Positions 24,176 through 31,578 of a stretch of DNA of 36,942 nt are shown one piece after another; positions within the stretch are counted from its first letter, which is position 1; the number at the start of each line of letters is the position of its first letter. The notes under the pieces were generated by a model, which did not search any database, was not told where the DNA came from, and was given only the letters and a program-made list of their open reading frames with translations. The position numbers were made by a program, and so were the translations under genes. Source of the stretch: an uncultured Olsenella sp. (GTDB taxonomy: Bacteria > Actinomycetota > Coriobacteriia > Coriobacteriales > Atopobiaceae); the NCBI GenBank assembly GCA_949290055.1, contig CASEQJ010000020.1, positions 1-36,942 on the forward strand, in the 5' to 3' direction.

Positions 24176-24916
24176 ATGGGACTCTTTGGAAGCCTCTTCG
24201 AGAAGAAGTCATGTGACATCTGCGGCAAGGAGCTCGGCCTGCTGGGAAAGCGCAAGCTGGAGGACGGCTATCTCTGCAAGGACTGCGCCGGGAAGCTCTC
24301 CCCCTTCTTCAGCGAACGCCGCAGCTCCACGGTACAGGACATCAGGGAGCAGCTTGCCTATCGCGAGGAAAACAAGGCACGCGTCTCCTCCTTCACGCCC
24401 ACGCGCACGCTCGGTCAGCGAACCCGCGTGCTCATCGATGATGACGCGCGCGCATTTGCCGTCGTGCCCGCTGGGTCCGGTTGGCGCGAGGCCAACCCCG
24501 ACATCATCGACTTCAGCCAGGTCACAGGCTGCATCGTCGACGTACGAGAGACGCGCACCGAAATCGAGCGCGAACTCGAGGATGGGACGAGCGTGAGCTA
24601 CGACCCGCCGCGCTACGACATCGACTACGACGTATACGCAATCGTTCAGGTCAACGCCCCGTATTTCGATGAGATCACCGTCAAGGCAAACACCTCTCGC
24701 ATAGAGACCCAGGGCTCCCCCGACTACCGCGAGGCCGTGCGCATAGCCGAGGAGATTCGCGAGGCACTCCTCGGCGCTCGTGACGCGGTTCGCGACGAGG
24801 CCGTTGCCGCCGCCGCTCCCAAGGAGGCGCGTACCTGCCCGTTCTGTGGAGCCACGACCTTCCCCGACGCCAATGGCCGCTGCGAGTACTGCGGAGGAGC
24901 CATGGGCTCGGCTTAG
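24176..24916 (+). CDS. DUF4428/zinc-ribbon protein
   Basis: A 246-residue cytoplasmic protein. Residues ~12-40 form a DUF4428-type zinc site (CDICGKELGLLGKRKLEDGY, then LCKDC). The middle (~75-190) is a beta-rich domain with VLIDDDARAFAVVP and a conserved FSQVTGCIVDVRET. A second zinc ribbon closes the protein (CPFCGATTF, then CEYCGG). It resembles the short zinc-ribbon proteins encoded next to SPFH proteins of the YdjI type. The SPFH gene follows 53 bases downstream and shares its zinc-ribbon theme. AGGAGAAGGG precedes the ATG. A role in membrane stress or protein assembly is an inference from context. Confidence 0.8.
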   Translation: MGLFGSLFEKKSCDICGKELGLLGKRKLEDGYLCKDCAGKLSPFFSERRSSTVQDIREQLAYREENKARVSSFTPTRTLGQRTRVLIDDDARAFAVVPAGSGWREANPDIIDFSQVTGCIVDVRETRTEIERELEDGTSVSYDPPRYDIDYDVYAIVQVNAPYFDEITVKANTSRIETQGSPDYREAVRIAEEIREALLGARDAVRDEAVAAAAPKEARTCPFCGATTFPDANGRCEYCGGAMGSA

Positions 24917-24969
24917 GGGCAGCCGAGACTCACCATCCCGTCCTTCCGACACCGTCATTGGAGGCAACC

Positions 24970-26262
24970 ATGGGACTTCTCAAGGCTGGCACCGGAGCCG
25001 TCGGCGGCGTTCTCGCCGATCAGTGGCGTGAGTTCTTCTACTGCGACTCGTTGGACGCCAACGTCCTCGCCGCGAAGGGCCAGAAGAGGACCTCAGCAGA
25101 CGGGCGCAGCTCAAATACCAAGGGCGAGGACAACATCATCTCCGATGGGTCAATCGTCGCCGTCAATGAGGGCCAGTGCATGATCATCGTCGAGCAGGGT
25201 GCCGTGGTCGAGGCCTGCGCCGAGCCTGGCGAGTTCGTCTTCGAGAGCTCCAGCGAGCCGAGCGTATTTGCCGGCAACCTCGGCGACAGCATCAGGCGTT
25301 CGTTCGAGACGCTGGGCCGCCGCTTCACCTTTGGCGGAGACACAGGCCGTGACCAGCGCATCTATTTCTTCAACACCAAGGAGATCGTCGGCAACAAGTA
25401 CGGTACGGCATCCCCGGTCCCCTTCCGCGTGGTCGACAGAAACATCGGCCTGGACGTGGACATCGCGGTGCGCTGCAACGGCGAGTACTCCTACCGCCTC
25501 GTCGACCCGCTGCTGTTCTACAAGAACGTGTGCGGCAACATCCAGGACGTCTACACCCGCGACAGGATTGACTCCCAGCTCAAGAGCGAGCTGCTCACCG
25601 CCCTGCAGCCCGCCTTCGCGAAGATTTCGGAGATGGGCATCAGGTACAGCGCCGTGCCCGGGCACACCATGGAGCTCTCTCGCGCCCTCAATGAGGTTCT
25701 GAGTGACAGCTGGGCGGAGACGCGCGGCATTCAGGTCGCGGCCTTCGGGGTAAACACCATCTCGGCGTCGCCCGAGGACGAGGCGATGATTAAGGAGCTG
25801 CAGAAGGCCGCGGTCATGCGCGATCCCACCATGGCAGCCGCGAACCTGGCAGCCGCGCAGTCCGATGCCATGCGTGCCGCCGCCTCCAACGAGGGAGGGG
25901 CCATGGCGGGATTCATGGGGCTGGGCCTCGCCGGCATGGCCGGCGGCATGGGAGCAGGCAACCTATTTCAGATGGGAGCCCAGCAGCAGGCGACCCCGCC
26001 CGCCCCTGACGCCGCACCTGCCTCACCAAACACCTGGGCCTGCGGCTGCGGCGCAGTCAACGTGGGCAAGTTCTGCATGGAGTGCGGGGCGCCCAAGCCG
26101 AGCCCCGCTGGCTCATGGACCTGTAGCTGCGGGTCCGTAAACACAGGCCGCTTCTGCCCCGAGTGCGGGTCCCCGAGACCGGAGACGGCCGAATGGACAT
26201 GCAGCTGCGGGGCCACCAACACGGGCAAGTTCTGCATGGAGTGCGGAAGGCCGCGCTCTTGA
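24970..26262 (+). CDS. SPFH-domain protein with three C-terminal zinc ribbons
   Basis: A 430-residue protein of the YdjI/virion-core-like SPFH group. The SPFH part spans ~15-280, with VAVNEGQCMIIVEQGAVVEA and DIAVRCNGEYSYRLVDP. A Gly/Ala/Met-rich hydrophobic linker (~300-345, FMGLGLAGMAGGMGAGNLF) follows. Then come three tandem zinc ribbons of about 33 residues, each W.C.CG..N.G.FC.ECG.P (starting ~354, ~379 and ~405). SPFH proteins form ring or microdomain assemblies on membranes, and the ribbons may recruit partners. GGAGG precedes the ATG at 24970. It lies between the zinc-ribbon gene and a lipoprotein gene. Confidence 0.87.
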   Translation: MGLLKAGTGAVGGVLADQWREFFYCDSLDANVLAAKGQKRTSADGRSSNTKGEDNIISDGSIVAVNEGQCMIIVEQGAVVEACAEPGEFVFESSSEPSVFAGNLGDSIRRSFETLGRRFTFGGDTGRDQRIYFFNTKEIVGNKYGTASPVPFRVVDRNIGLDVDIAVRCNGEYSYRLVDPLLFYKNVCGNIQDVYTRDRIDSQLKSELLTALQPAFAKISEMGIRYSAVPGHTMELSRALNEVLSDSWAETRGIQVAAFGVNTISASPEDEAMIKELQKAAVMRDPTMAAANLAAAQSDAMRAAASNEGGAMAGFMGLGLAGMAGGMGAGNLFQMGAQQQATPPAPDAAPASPNTWACGCGAVNVGKFCMECGAPKPSPAGSWTCSCGSVNTGRFCPECGSPRPETAEWTCSCGATNTGKFCMECGRPRS

Positions 26263-26289
26263 CGGTAGCGTACGAGCAAGGAGGGCATC

Positions 26290-27129
26290 ATGAAGAGAAA
26301 TCGGTTTGTCTTGGCGCTTGCCACCGTGGTAGCGGTTTGTCTTGCCTTGGTGGGCTGCAGCGGAAGCGGCGGGGGCGGGGACCCGACAAAGGCTTTCCTA
26401 GGTACCTGGGACTTGGCCGAAGCCCCGGATCTTACCTCAGAAGACATCGACCTCATGAAGGCGTTCGGCATCTATTGCTACGTTGACCTGCAGGATGAGG
26501 GCAAGGCAGAGCTCAATCTCATGGGAGAGCCTCTCGAAGGCACGTGGGAGGCGAAGAGCGCGAGCGAGTGCGACATCACCTTCGAGGGCGAGACCGCCAC
26601 AGCCACTCTGGAGGACGACCTTCTCAGTCTCGACATGGACGGTGAGGTGATGTCCTTCAAGAAGCTCAGCGACGAAGACGCGACCAAGCTCAAGGAAGAC
26701 GCCGCGAGTGCCCTCGATTGGCTCGCGGAGTCCGAGGAAGGAGGGGACGCCGGGAGCTCCTGGGGTGACGACGAGGAGATCGTCGAGGAGGTCAACCAGC
26801 AGATCGTGAACGATGACACCTGCACTATCGAGATCGTAAACAAGAAGACCGACTGGGCGGGCGACTCCGGCTACACCCTGAGGATTACCAACAACTCCGC
26901 CTCTGACATCTCGGTAGACGCCTCGTGGGGCACCTTCTCCGTAAACGGCACCATGGCCGACCCGGTGCTGAGCGAGACCATCAAGCCCGGCTGCAACGTC
27001 GAGACATTCATGTGGTTCGGACAGAGCGACGTCCCCGACCTCGCGTCCCTCGTTTCCGTTGAGGGCGAGCTTGAGGTCTATGACGCGAACACCTACGAGA
27101 CCATCGCGACGTACCCGTTCGCCGCATAG
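26290..27129 (+). CDS. Lipoprotein of unknown function
   Basis: A 279-residue secreted lipoprotein. It has a basic start (MKRNRF), a hydrophobic stretch and the lipobox LVGC with Cys at residue 23, followed by a glycine-rich SGSGGGG tether. The first half (~35-125) has beta-strand character with GTWDL and EGTWEAK, as in lipocalin-like DUFs. An acidic linker (~155-175) leads to a second beta-rich domain (YTLRITNNSASDISVDASWG) like an immunoglobulin or C2-type fold. An AGGAGG ribosome site overlaps the gap from the SPFH gene, so it is probably co-transcribed. It would sit outside the membrane that the SPFH protein lines inside. Confidence 0.78.
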   Translation: MKRNRFVLALATVVAVCLALVGCSGSGGGGDPTKAFLGTWDLAEAPDLTSEDIDLMKAFGIYCYVDLQDEGKAELNLMGEPLEGTWEAKSASECDITFEGETATATLEDDLLSLDMDGEVMSFKKLSDEDATKLKEDAASALDWLAESEEGGDAGSSWGDDEEIVEEVNQQIVNDDTCTIEIVNKKTDWAGDSGYTLRITNNSASDISVDASWGTFSVNGTMADPVLSETIKPGCNVETFMWFGQSDVPDLASLVSVEGELEVYDANTYETIATYPFAA

Positions 27130-27178
27130 GCGCTGGCATACGGCCTTCCATACGCGCGCCTGAAGCCCGCATCGGTCT

Positions 27179-27217
27179 GGGCGCCCTTCCAGTAGCAAGG
27201 CATCCGGAAGGGCGCCC
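27179..27217 (+). terminator. Hairpin after the lipoprotein gene
   Basis: GGGCGCCCTTCC at 27179-27190 pairs perfectly with GGAAGGGCGCCC at 27206-27217 across a 15-base loop, 50 bases past the lipoprotein stop. No T-run follows, but GC-rich stems without T-runs are common in high-GC actinobacteria. A stop for the SPFH operon is likely. Confidence 0.55.
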
Positions 27218-27249
27218 GGTTCCATCTTCCAGCAAACCCTGGTCAGTTC

Positions 27250-27293
27250 GAGGCCGTCCCGCCCACCAACTCCTCCGGTGGCGGGACGGCCTC
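27250..27293 (+). terminator. Second GC-rich hairpin
   Basis: GAGGCCGTCCCGCC at 27250-27263 pairs with GGCGGGACGGCCTC at 27280-27293, and ACC/GGT extends the stem inward past one bulged base. It follows the first hairpin and faces minus-strand material beyond, so the two may act as a tandem or bidirectional stop. Confidence 0.55.
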
Positions 27294-27320
27294 GCTCTGG
27301 CACCGACCGAGACGCCGCCT

Positions 27321-27452
27321 CTACTTGTCGGTCCTCTCGATCCTACGCCTCGTCACGCTCGTGGACGTGAAGACGTCGGCCTTGTCCGTCAGGTCAAACG
27401 TCTCGCGCCTCATGAACCCATTCGCCTGCGTCGCCTCTCGGGCGGTTCTCAT
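27321..27452 (-). CDS. Small unrecognised reading frame
   Basis: Forty-three codons, MRTAREATQANGFMRRETFD to RRIERTDK. It is rich in Arg and Thr with no membrane segment or known motif. The ribosome site is weak. Before the IS481 insertion this stretch lay directly downstream of the PIN toxin stop, so it may be the worn start of a neighbouring gene. I cannot name it and it may not be expressed. Confidence 0.2.
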   Translation of the reverse strand: MRTAREATQANGFMRRETFDLTDKADVFTSTSVTRRRIERTDK

Positions 27453-27487
27453 CTCGGAATAGAAATAGAGGCAGGTGACGATAGCCG

Positions 27488-28471
27488 CTAGCTGTTGTGT
27501 GCCAATAGGTTGTTTACGCCGACGATGCGCGACATGGGCGGCAGGCCCCCGCACGCGCTGTGCGGACGGCTCCAATTGTAGTGCTCGAGGTAGGCCGGGA
27601 GGGCGTCCGCCCTCTCGGCCTCGCCGTCCCACGCCCGCCCGTACTGCCACTCCTGCGCGAGCGCCCGGTTCATGCGCTCGACCTTGCCGTTCTGCCACGG
27701 GCTGTACGGCCTGGTGTATATGTGGCGTACGCCCTCGGCGGCGAGCAGGGCGTTGAGCTCGCGGCTGCGGTACCCCGGCCCGTTGTCCGTCATGACCCGC
27801 TCGACCGCGACCCCGAGGCCGGCGAAGAAGGCAAGGCACCGTGCCATGAACGCCGAGCAGGTGCCCCTGCGCTCGTCGGGGAGGAGCTCGGCGTAGGCCA
27901 CACGGGAGAAGTCGTCGACCGCGACGTGCAGGCAGGCCACGCGCCGCCCGCCGGAGCCCCTGCCGTGGTCGAGCTCCGAGGCGCCGCGCGCCCTCCACCC
28001 GCCGCCGTCGGGGATGCGGGCGACCTTCTTCACGTCCACGTGGAGGAGCTCGCCGGGCCTCTCGCGCTCGTAGCGCACGGGCGTGACGGGCCCGCGGCGA
28101 CGGGCCTCGCCCGTGACGCGGTCGACGTCGGCGAGCCTCGGAAGCCCCCTCCTCGCGACGATCCGCGCGCACGTCCTCGCCGGCACGCCCGTCACGGCGG
28201 CGAGCGCGAGCGGGGGGAGGAGCATGGACGAGCGCGCCTCGCAGACCGCCTCCTCGACCTCGGGAGGGGTGGACCTGGCGAGCCTGCGCGGCCTGCTCGG
28301 CCGGTCGGACAGCGGCTCGCCGCGCCGCGCGCGGGAGAGCCACTTGCTCGCGGTCTGCCTGCTCACGCCCATCTGGCGGGCGACGGCGGACACGCGCTCG
28401 CCCCCGGCGACCCGGGAGGCGAGCAGCTCCCGCCCCCTGGGCGTGAGCCTTGCGTTAGGATGCTGTGACAT
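27488..28471 (-). CDS. IS481-family transposase
   Basis: A 327-residue DDE transposase. A helix-turn-helix lies at the N-terminus (VSAVARQMGVSRQTASKWLS), and the integrase core carries the acidic triad in LLHVDVKKV, VMTDNGPGYRS and NGKVERMNRAL. A YLEHYNWSRPHSACGG block near the end is typical of IS481 and IS3 relatives. The ATG at 28469-28471 follows GGGGAG. The stop codon TAG lies in the CTAG flank, so the element borrows its terminator from the target. The frame is complete and the enzyme may be active. Confidence 0.92.
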   Translation of the reverse strand: MSQHPNARLTPRGRELLASRVAGGERVSAVARQMGVSRQTASKWLSRARRGEPLSDRPSRPRRLARSTPPEVEEAVCEARSSMLLPPLALAAVTGVPARTCARIVARRGLPRLADVDRVTGEARRRGPVTPVRYERERPGELLHVDVKKVARIPDGGGWRARGASELDHGRGSGGRRVACLHVAVDDFSRVAYAELLPDERRGTCSAFMARCLAFFAGLGVAVERVMTDNGPGYRSRELNALLAAEGVRHIYTRPYSPWQNGKVERMNRALAQEWQYGRAWDGEAERADALPAYLEHYNWSRPHSACGGLPPMSRIVGVNNLLAHNS

Positions 28472-28573
28472 GGGAGGGCTCCCCTCGGCTGCAGATCTAG
28501 GCAATCCACAGCATGCGGGAGCCCTCCCTGTTTGTCACCCTCGGGGCGTAAACAACGTCTTGGCACTGAACAG
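27492..28573 (-). mobile_element. IS481-family insertion sequence
   Basis: A 1082-bp element. Terminal repeats match at 28 of the outer 32 positions counted from the CTAG (left end CTGTTGTGTGCCAA, right end as complement CTGTTCAGTGCCAA, then GTTGTTTACGCC in both). CTAG flanks it on both sides (27488-27491 and 28574-28577), the target known for IS481 itself. It carries one intact transposase gene on the minus strand and a leader of about 100 bases. It inserted exactly at the TAG stop of the PIN toxin gene. Confidence 0.85.
28472..28528 (-). promoter_or_regulatory. Stem-loop covering the transposase ribosome site
   Basis: GGGAGGGCTCCC at 28472-28483 is perfectly inverted at 28517-28528. In the transposase mRNA the downstream arm contains the GGGGAG ribosome site and abuts the ATG. 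Transcripts entering from outside would fold and hide the start, while transcripts starting inside the stem would not. Such protection against read-through expression is known from several insertion sequences; here it is an inference. Confidence 0.5.
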
Positions 28574-28792
28574 CTAGTCCCCCACCTTGCCCAGCAGCAC
28601 GACGAACCTCTTGTCAAACGTCACGACGTCGCGGCCGAGCTCCTGGCGCTCTGCGGCCAGCACGCAGTCGACGAAGTCGAACGAGCCGCCGCTGTAGAGC
28701 CCGAGCGCCGCCGCAGCCACGTTCTTGCGTCGGCACGTGACCTCGTCAAGCAGGTAGCACAGCACGGCGTTGGCATCAAGCAGGGCTTCCAT
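28574..28792 (-). pseudogene. PIN domain toxin with internal deletion
   Basis: Seventy-two codons. The start MEALLDANAVLCYLLDEV and the end GLYSGGSFDFVDCVLAAERQ with VVTFDKR are the two ends of a PIN toxin normally of ~130 residues; the ~50 residues between them, with the central acidic residue, are missing. GGAGG precedes the ATG. The TAG stop coincides with the CTAG duplicated by the IS481 element, so the C-terminus is probably original. Nuclease activity is unlikely. Confidence 0.6.
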
Positions 28793-28862
28793 GCTTAACC
28801 TCCATCGCCCGGGCAAAGGCGCCATCCTCGAGGCCAACAAGCCCCTCGTCCGCGTACTCTGC
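28776..28862 (-). pseudogene. C-terminal remnant of the partner antitoxin
   Basis: Reading toward the PIN start, AEYADEGLVGLEDGAFARAM then EVKHGSPA and TGA is the usual tail of the antitoxin that accompanies this PIN group, and it overlaps the toxin start by 17 bases. Its DNA-binding front is gone. The break coincides with the palindrome at 28865-28897, so the pair lost both the antitoxin front and the toxin middle. Confidence 0.5.
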
Positions 28863-28864
28863 GA

Positions 28865-28897
28865 GATGATACGAAGGGACTGTCCCTTCGTATCATC
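28865..28897. repeat. Dispersed palindrome copy D (GATAC type)
   Basis: GATGATACGAAGGGAC and GTCCCTTCGTATCATC are perfect 16-base complements around a single T. The core GGGAC/GTCCC matches the other copies, while the outer GATAC/GTATC is peculiar to this one. It cuts the antitoxin remnant and precedes the 33-bp tandem repeats. Confidence 0.75.
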
Positions 28898-28904
28898 GTT
28901 GGCG

Positions 28905-29003
28905 GATGCCGACTTCGGTTTCCGCCATAAGATGGTTGATGACGAAATCGGTTTCCGCCAAAATATGGTCGATGCCGAAGTCGGTTTCCGCCAGAAATGA
29001 GGT
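28905..29003. repeat. Three 33-bp tandem repeats
   Basis: Three units starting at 28905, 28938 and 28971 share GATGMCGAMDTCGGTTTCCGC-type sequence, with the nine bases TCGGTTTCC invariant, followed by the word CGCCA. The period of exactly 33 keeps one reading frame, and an 11-residue repeat is open on both strands. The third unit ends within six bases of the start of the AAA+/DUF4143 gene, so the array fills its promoter region. Confidence 0.75.
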
Positions 29004-29008
29004 CGGGA

Positions 29009-30355
29009 ATGTATCGCAACGCCATGGCAAAACTCCTCTCGTGGAGCGACAGCCCCAGTCGCAAGCCGCTCATCGTCAACGGTGCCCGTCAGGTGGGAAA
29101 GACGTGGCTTGTCCTCGCGTTCGGAGAAGACCGCTACGATTCCGTGGCCCATATCGTGTTCCTGGACAACGAGGACATGAAGCGGGCCTTCGAGGGAAGC
29201 CTTGATGCGGAGCGCCTGCTCACTATCATTGGCGCGGCAACGGGGACGAATCCCCGCGACGGCAGGACGCTGGTATTCCTCGATGAGATCCAGGAGTGCC
29301 CGCGCGCCATCACCGCCCTCAAGATGTTCTGCGAGCAGCGTCCCGACGTGCCCGTGGTCGCGGCGGGATCCCTTCTTGGCGTGGCCCTCAGCCGTAAACG
29401 CGGGAGGGACGGCACCGGCACGTCATGGCCCGTTGGGAAGGTCGACTATCTTGACCTGCACCCTCTCTCGTTTGACGAGTTCGTGCGCGAGGTTGGCAAC
29501 CCGGCGCTTGCGGATGCGCTCTCCCAGGGCGACGCCGATCTCATCAGCGTCTTCTCCGAGCGCCTGACCGATCTCCTGCGCACCTATTACTACGTAGGGG
29601 GCATGCCCGAGGCGGTCAGACGCTACAGCGAGACCGGGGACTTTGCGGCGGCTCGATCAGTGCAGCGAGCACTGCTCACAGATTACGAGCATGACTTCTC
29701 GAAGCACGTTGCAAGCGCTGCAGAAGTGGAGCGCATCCGCCAGACGTGGAGGTCGGTACCCGTTCAGCTTGCGCGCGAGAACGATCTTCGCAGATTTAGC
29801 TACGCCTCCGTCCGGGAGGGCGGGCGCGGGCGCGACTATCGGGATGCCGTCGCGTGGCTTGTTGATGCGGGCCTGGTCACAAAGGTCCCTCGCGTGACCA
29901 AGCCGGGAATCCCGCTCAAAGGATATGCCGACGAGACGTACTTCAAGCTCTACCTACTCGACGTCGGGCTCTTGGGCGCGACAACAGGACTTGAGCCACG
30001 CGTGCTCGTGGAGGGAGACCGTCTCTTTACCGAGTACAAGGGAGCCTACGCCGAGCAGTTCGTGTGCCAGCAGCTCGTGGCGGGTGGCCTGGCACCGTAT
30101 TACTGGTCGGCAGACGGCAAGCAGAAAAAGGGAGAGGTCGACTTCTTGCTCGAGGTTGCCGGACGCCCCGTTCCCGTTGAGGTCAAGGCAAACGAGAACG
30201 TCGCCGGAGGAAGTCTCGCCGCGTTCGTACGCGACTATGGGCTCGAGCGTGCCGTTCGCTTCTCGCTCCGCGGGCTGAAGGAGCAGGACTGGCTGGTAAA
30301 CGTACCGCTCTACGCCGCCAATGCCTTTCCGGGCATTCTTGATGAGCAATCATAG
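29009..30355 (+). CDS. AAA+ ATPase with DUF4143 domain
   Basis: A 448-residue AAA_14/DUF4143 protein. Walker A VNGARQVGKTWL lies near residue 27 and Walker B LVFLDEIQECPRA near 94, with a sensor-like VVAAGSLLGVAL next. DUF4143 fills ~220-400, with GLLGATTGLEPRVLV and AYAEQFVCQQLV. The endonuclease-like end is KKGEVDFLLEVAGRPVPVEVKANEN. I use the ATG at 29009 (MYRNAMAKLL), as relatives start this way. The ATG at 28997 adds four residues. It sits between tandem repeats and an inverted repeat, suggesting an accessory origin. Function is unsettled for the family. Confidence 0.88.
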   Translation: MYRNAMAKLLSWSDSPSRKPLIVNGARQVGKTWLVLAFGEDRYDSVAHIVFLDNEDMKRAFEGSLDAERLLTIIGAATGTNPRDGRTLVFLDEIQECPRAITALKMFCEQRPDVPVVAAGSLLGVALSRKRGRDGTGTSWPVGKVDYLDLHPLSFDEFVREVGNPALADALSQGDADLISVFSERLTDLLRTYYYVGGMPEAVRRYSETGDFAAARSVQRALLTDYEHDFSKHVASAAEVERIRQTWRSVPVQLARENDLRRFSYASVREGGRGRDYRDAVAWLVDAGLVTKVPRVTKPGIPLKGYADETYFKLYLLDVGLLGATTGLEPRVLVEGDRLFTEYKGAYAEQFVCQQLVAGGLAPYYWSADGKQKKGEVDFLLEVAGRPVPVEVKANENVAGGSLAAFVRDYGLERAVRFSLRGLKEQDWLVNVPLYAANAFPGILDEQS

Positions 30356-30419
30356 TTTTATCGACTGTAACCGACAGAGACCGCGTGTTGAGAGATTTCA
30401 TCGGTTGTAGTCGATAAAA
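30356..30419. repeat. 19-bp inverted repeat after the DUF4143 gene
   Basis: TTTTATCGACTGTAACCGA at 30356-30374 is inverted at 30401-30419 with two mismatches, beginning at the stop codon of the ATPase gene. The right arm runs into AAAAAA, so on the minus strand the stem is preceded by T and on the plus strand it begins with TTTT. It may act as a transcription stop or, with the 33-bp array, mark the edges of a mobile cassette. Confidence 0.5.
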
Positions 30420-30447
30420 AAGACGCGCCTGCCATGCCTGTCGCATG

Positions 30448-30478
30448 GATTCAAAAGGGGCCTGTCCCCTTTTGAATC
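30448..30478. repeat. Dispersed palindrome copy E (GATTC type)
   Basis: GATTCAAAAGGGG at 30448-30460 pairs perfectly with CCCCTTTTGAATC at 30466-30478 around five bases. The GGGG/CCCC core with following GTCCCC matches the family; the outer GATTC/GAATC is unique to this copy. On the minus strand its TTTTGAATC supplies the TGA stop of the AraC-type gene, whose last codons are encoded by the palindrome. Confidence 0.75.
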
Positions 30479-31452
30479 ATCCACGCTCGCGGGGACATTC
30501 CCGTGAAGTCGGAGAAGGCGTGGCAGAAGGCCGAGGGGCTTGGATAGCCGAGAAGGACGGCAATCTCGGAGACGGTACAATCCCCGTCCTCGAGGAGACG
30601 GCACGCGCGCTCCATCCGCAGCTGGCGCGCGTACGCCCCCACGCTCTGCCCCGTCTCGCGCCTGAACGCGTCACAGAGCCGTGAGCGACTCACGTAGAGC
30701 CTACGGGCTAGTTCGTCGATAGAAGGCGGCGCTCCGCCCTCCTCGACGGCAGCTGACAAGAGCCTCCTCGCGTTGCTCACCAGCGCGTCCTCATCTTGCT
30801 CGGCGCCCCTCCCGTCCGCCGCCAGGGACGCCATGAGGGAGGTGACGGTCGAGAGAAGTCCGAGCGACCCGCCGGGACCGAGCGGTGGACCCGCGGGTAT
30901 GGTGCCGAGCGCATGACGAATCGCTCCCTTGGCCTCGGGTCCCCAGGCACCGTCGAACGCCGAGAAGAGCCCACCGAACTCCCCCGGATAGCTACGGTCC
31001 AGCTCGTCGAAGAAGTCGGGCAGACAGATGACTGAGCGAGAGCGGTAGACGTGGCCGGCGAGCAGGCGACTTGAGAGCGAGCGGGGGCCGCGCTCGACGA
31101 ACGTGGCCACTTCGTCATGCGGACGGCGCGCGCCGCCCCCGGCGCCGACGAACCTGATCGGAAGTCCGCAGTCCCGCGAGCACGAAACCGCATCGTCCCC
31201 CATCGTGCAGGCGCAGGCATACGGCCCGAGCGACCCCTCGAAGAGCGGCATGTCCTCAAGCGGAGTGACGTCGTGACAGAGCACGAGGCAGTACGGCATA
31301 GGCGCGCAGAGCCACATCGAGCCTGTCGCCACGGAGCCCCGCGCCTCCCCCACCCAGATGCCGCCCCGACGCTCGAGGCGCACACCGAGCTGCTCGACCT
31401 GCGGCTCGAAGAGCGCGACGAGCTCGCGGGGAATGTCACCCATGCCCGTCAT
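30451..31452 (-). CDS. AraC-family transcriptional regulator
   Basis: A 333-residue regulator. Residues ~1-180 form a sensor region rich in cysteine (LVLCHDVTPLED, YACACTMGDDAVSCSRDCG), which could bind a metal or ligand. The C-terminal 100 residues hold the two AraC helix-turn-helices (DELARRLYVSRSRLCDAFRR near 252 and VSEIAVLLGYPSPSAFCHAF near 300). It is divergent from two fused ABC exporters, the arrangement of ybtA with ybtP/ybtQ, so it probably controls them. The final residues after PRAW come from the overlapping palindrome and replace the original C-terminus. ATGs at 31452 and 31443 are both possible. Confidence 0.87.
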   Translation of the reverse strand: MTGMGDIPRELVALFEPQVEQLGVRLERRGGIWVGEARGSVATGSMWLCAPMPYCLVLCHDVTPLEDMPLFEGSLGPYACACTMGDDAVSCSRDCGLPIRFVGAGGGARRPHDEVATFVERGPRSLSSRLLAGHVYRSRSVICLPDFFDELDRSYPGEFGGLFSAFDGAWGPEAKGAIRHALGTIPAGPPLGPGGSLGLLSTVTSLMASLAADGRGAEQDEDALVSNARRLLSAAVEEGGAPPSIDELARRLYVSRSRLCDAFRRETGQSVGAYARQLRMERACRLLEDGDCTVSEIAVLLGYPSPSAFCHAFSDFTGMSPRAWMIQKGTGPF

Positions 31453-31578
31453 CTTGAGGGTTCGTCCATCTCCCTTGAGGAATCGTCCAAGGTTAGTTAA
31501 CCATAGCTAACAAGTAACCGTTCCAATGATACGGTGCGACGGAACGTCAAACAAGGTCTCCACAGGCAGGAGGTTTCG

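Noticed and set aside
28905..29003. 33-bp array considered as CRISPR
   Set aside because: Units are contiguous with no distinct spacers, and no cas genes are present.
30448..30478. Copies of the palindrome family as simple terminators
   Set aside because: Copies F and G lie inside an operon ahead of further genes, copy A lies between divergent genes, and the shared core with variable paired tips is not needed for termination.
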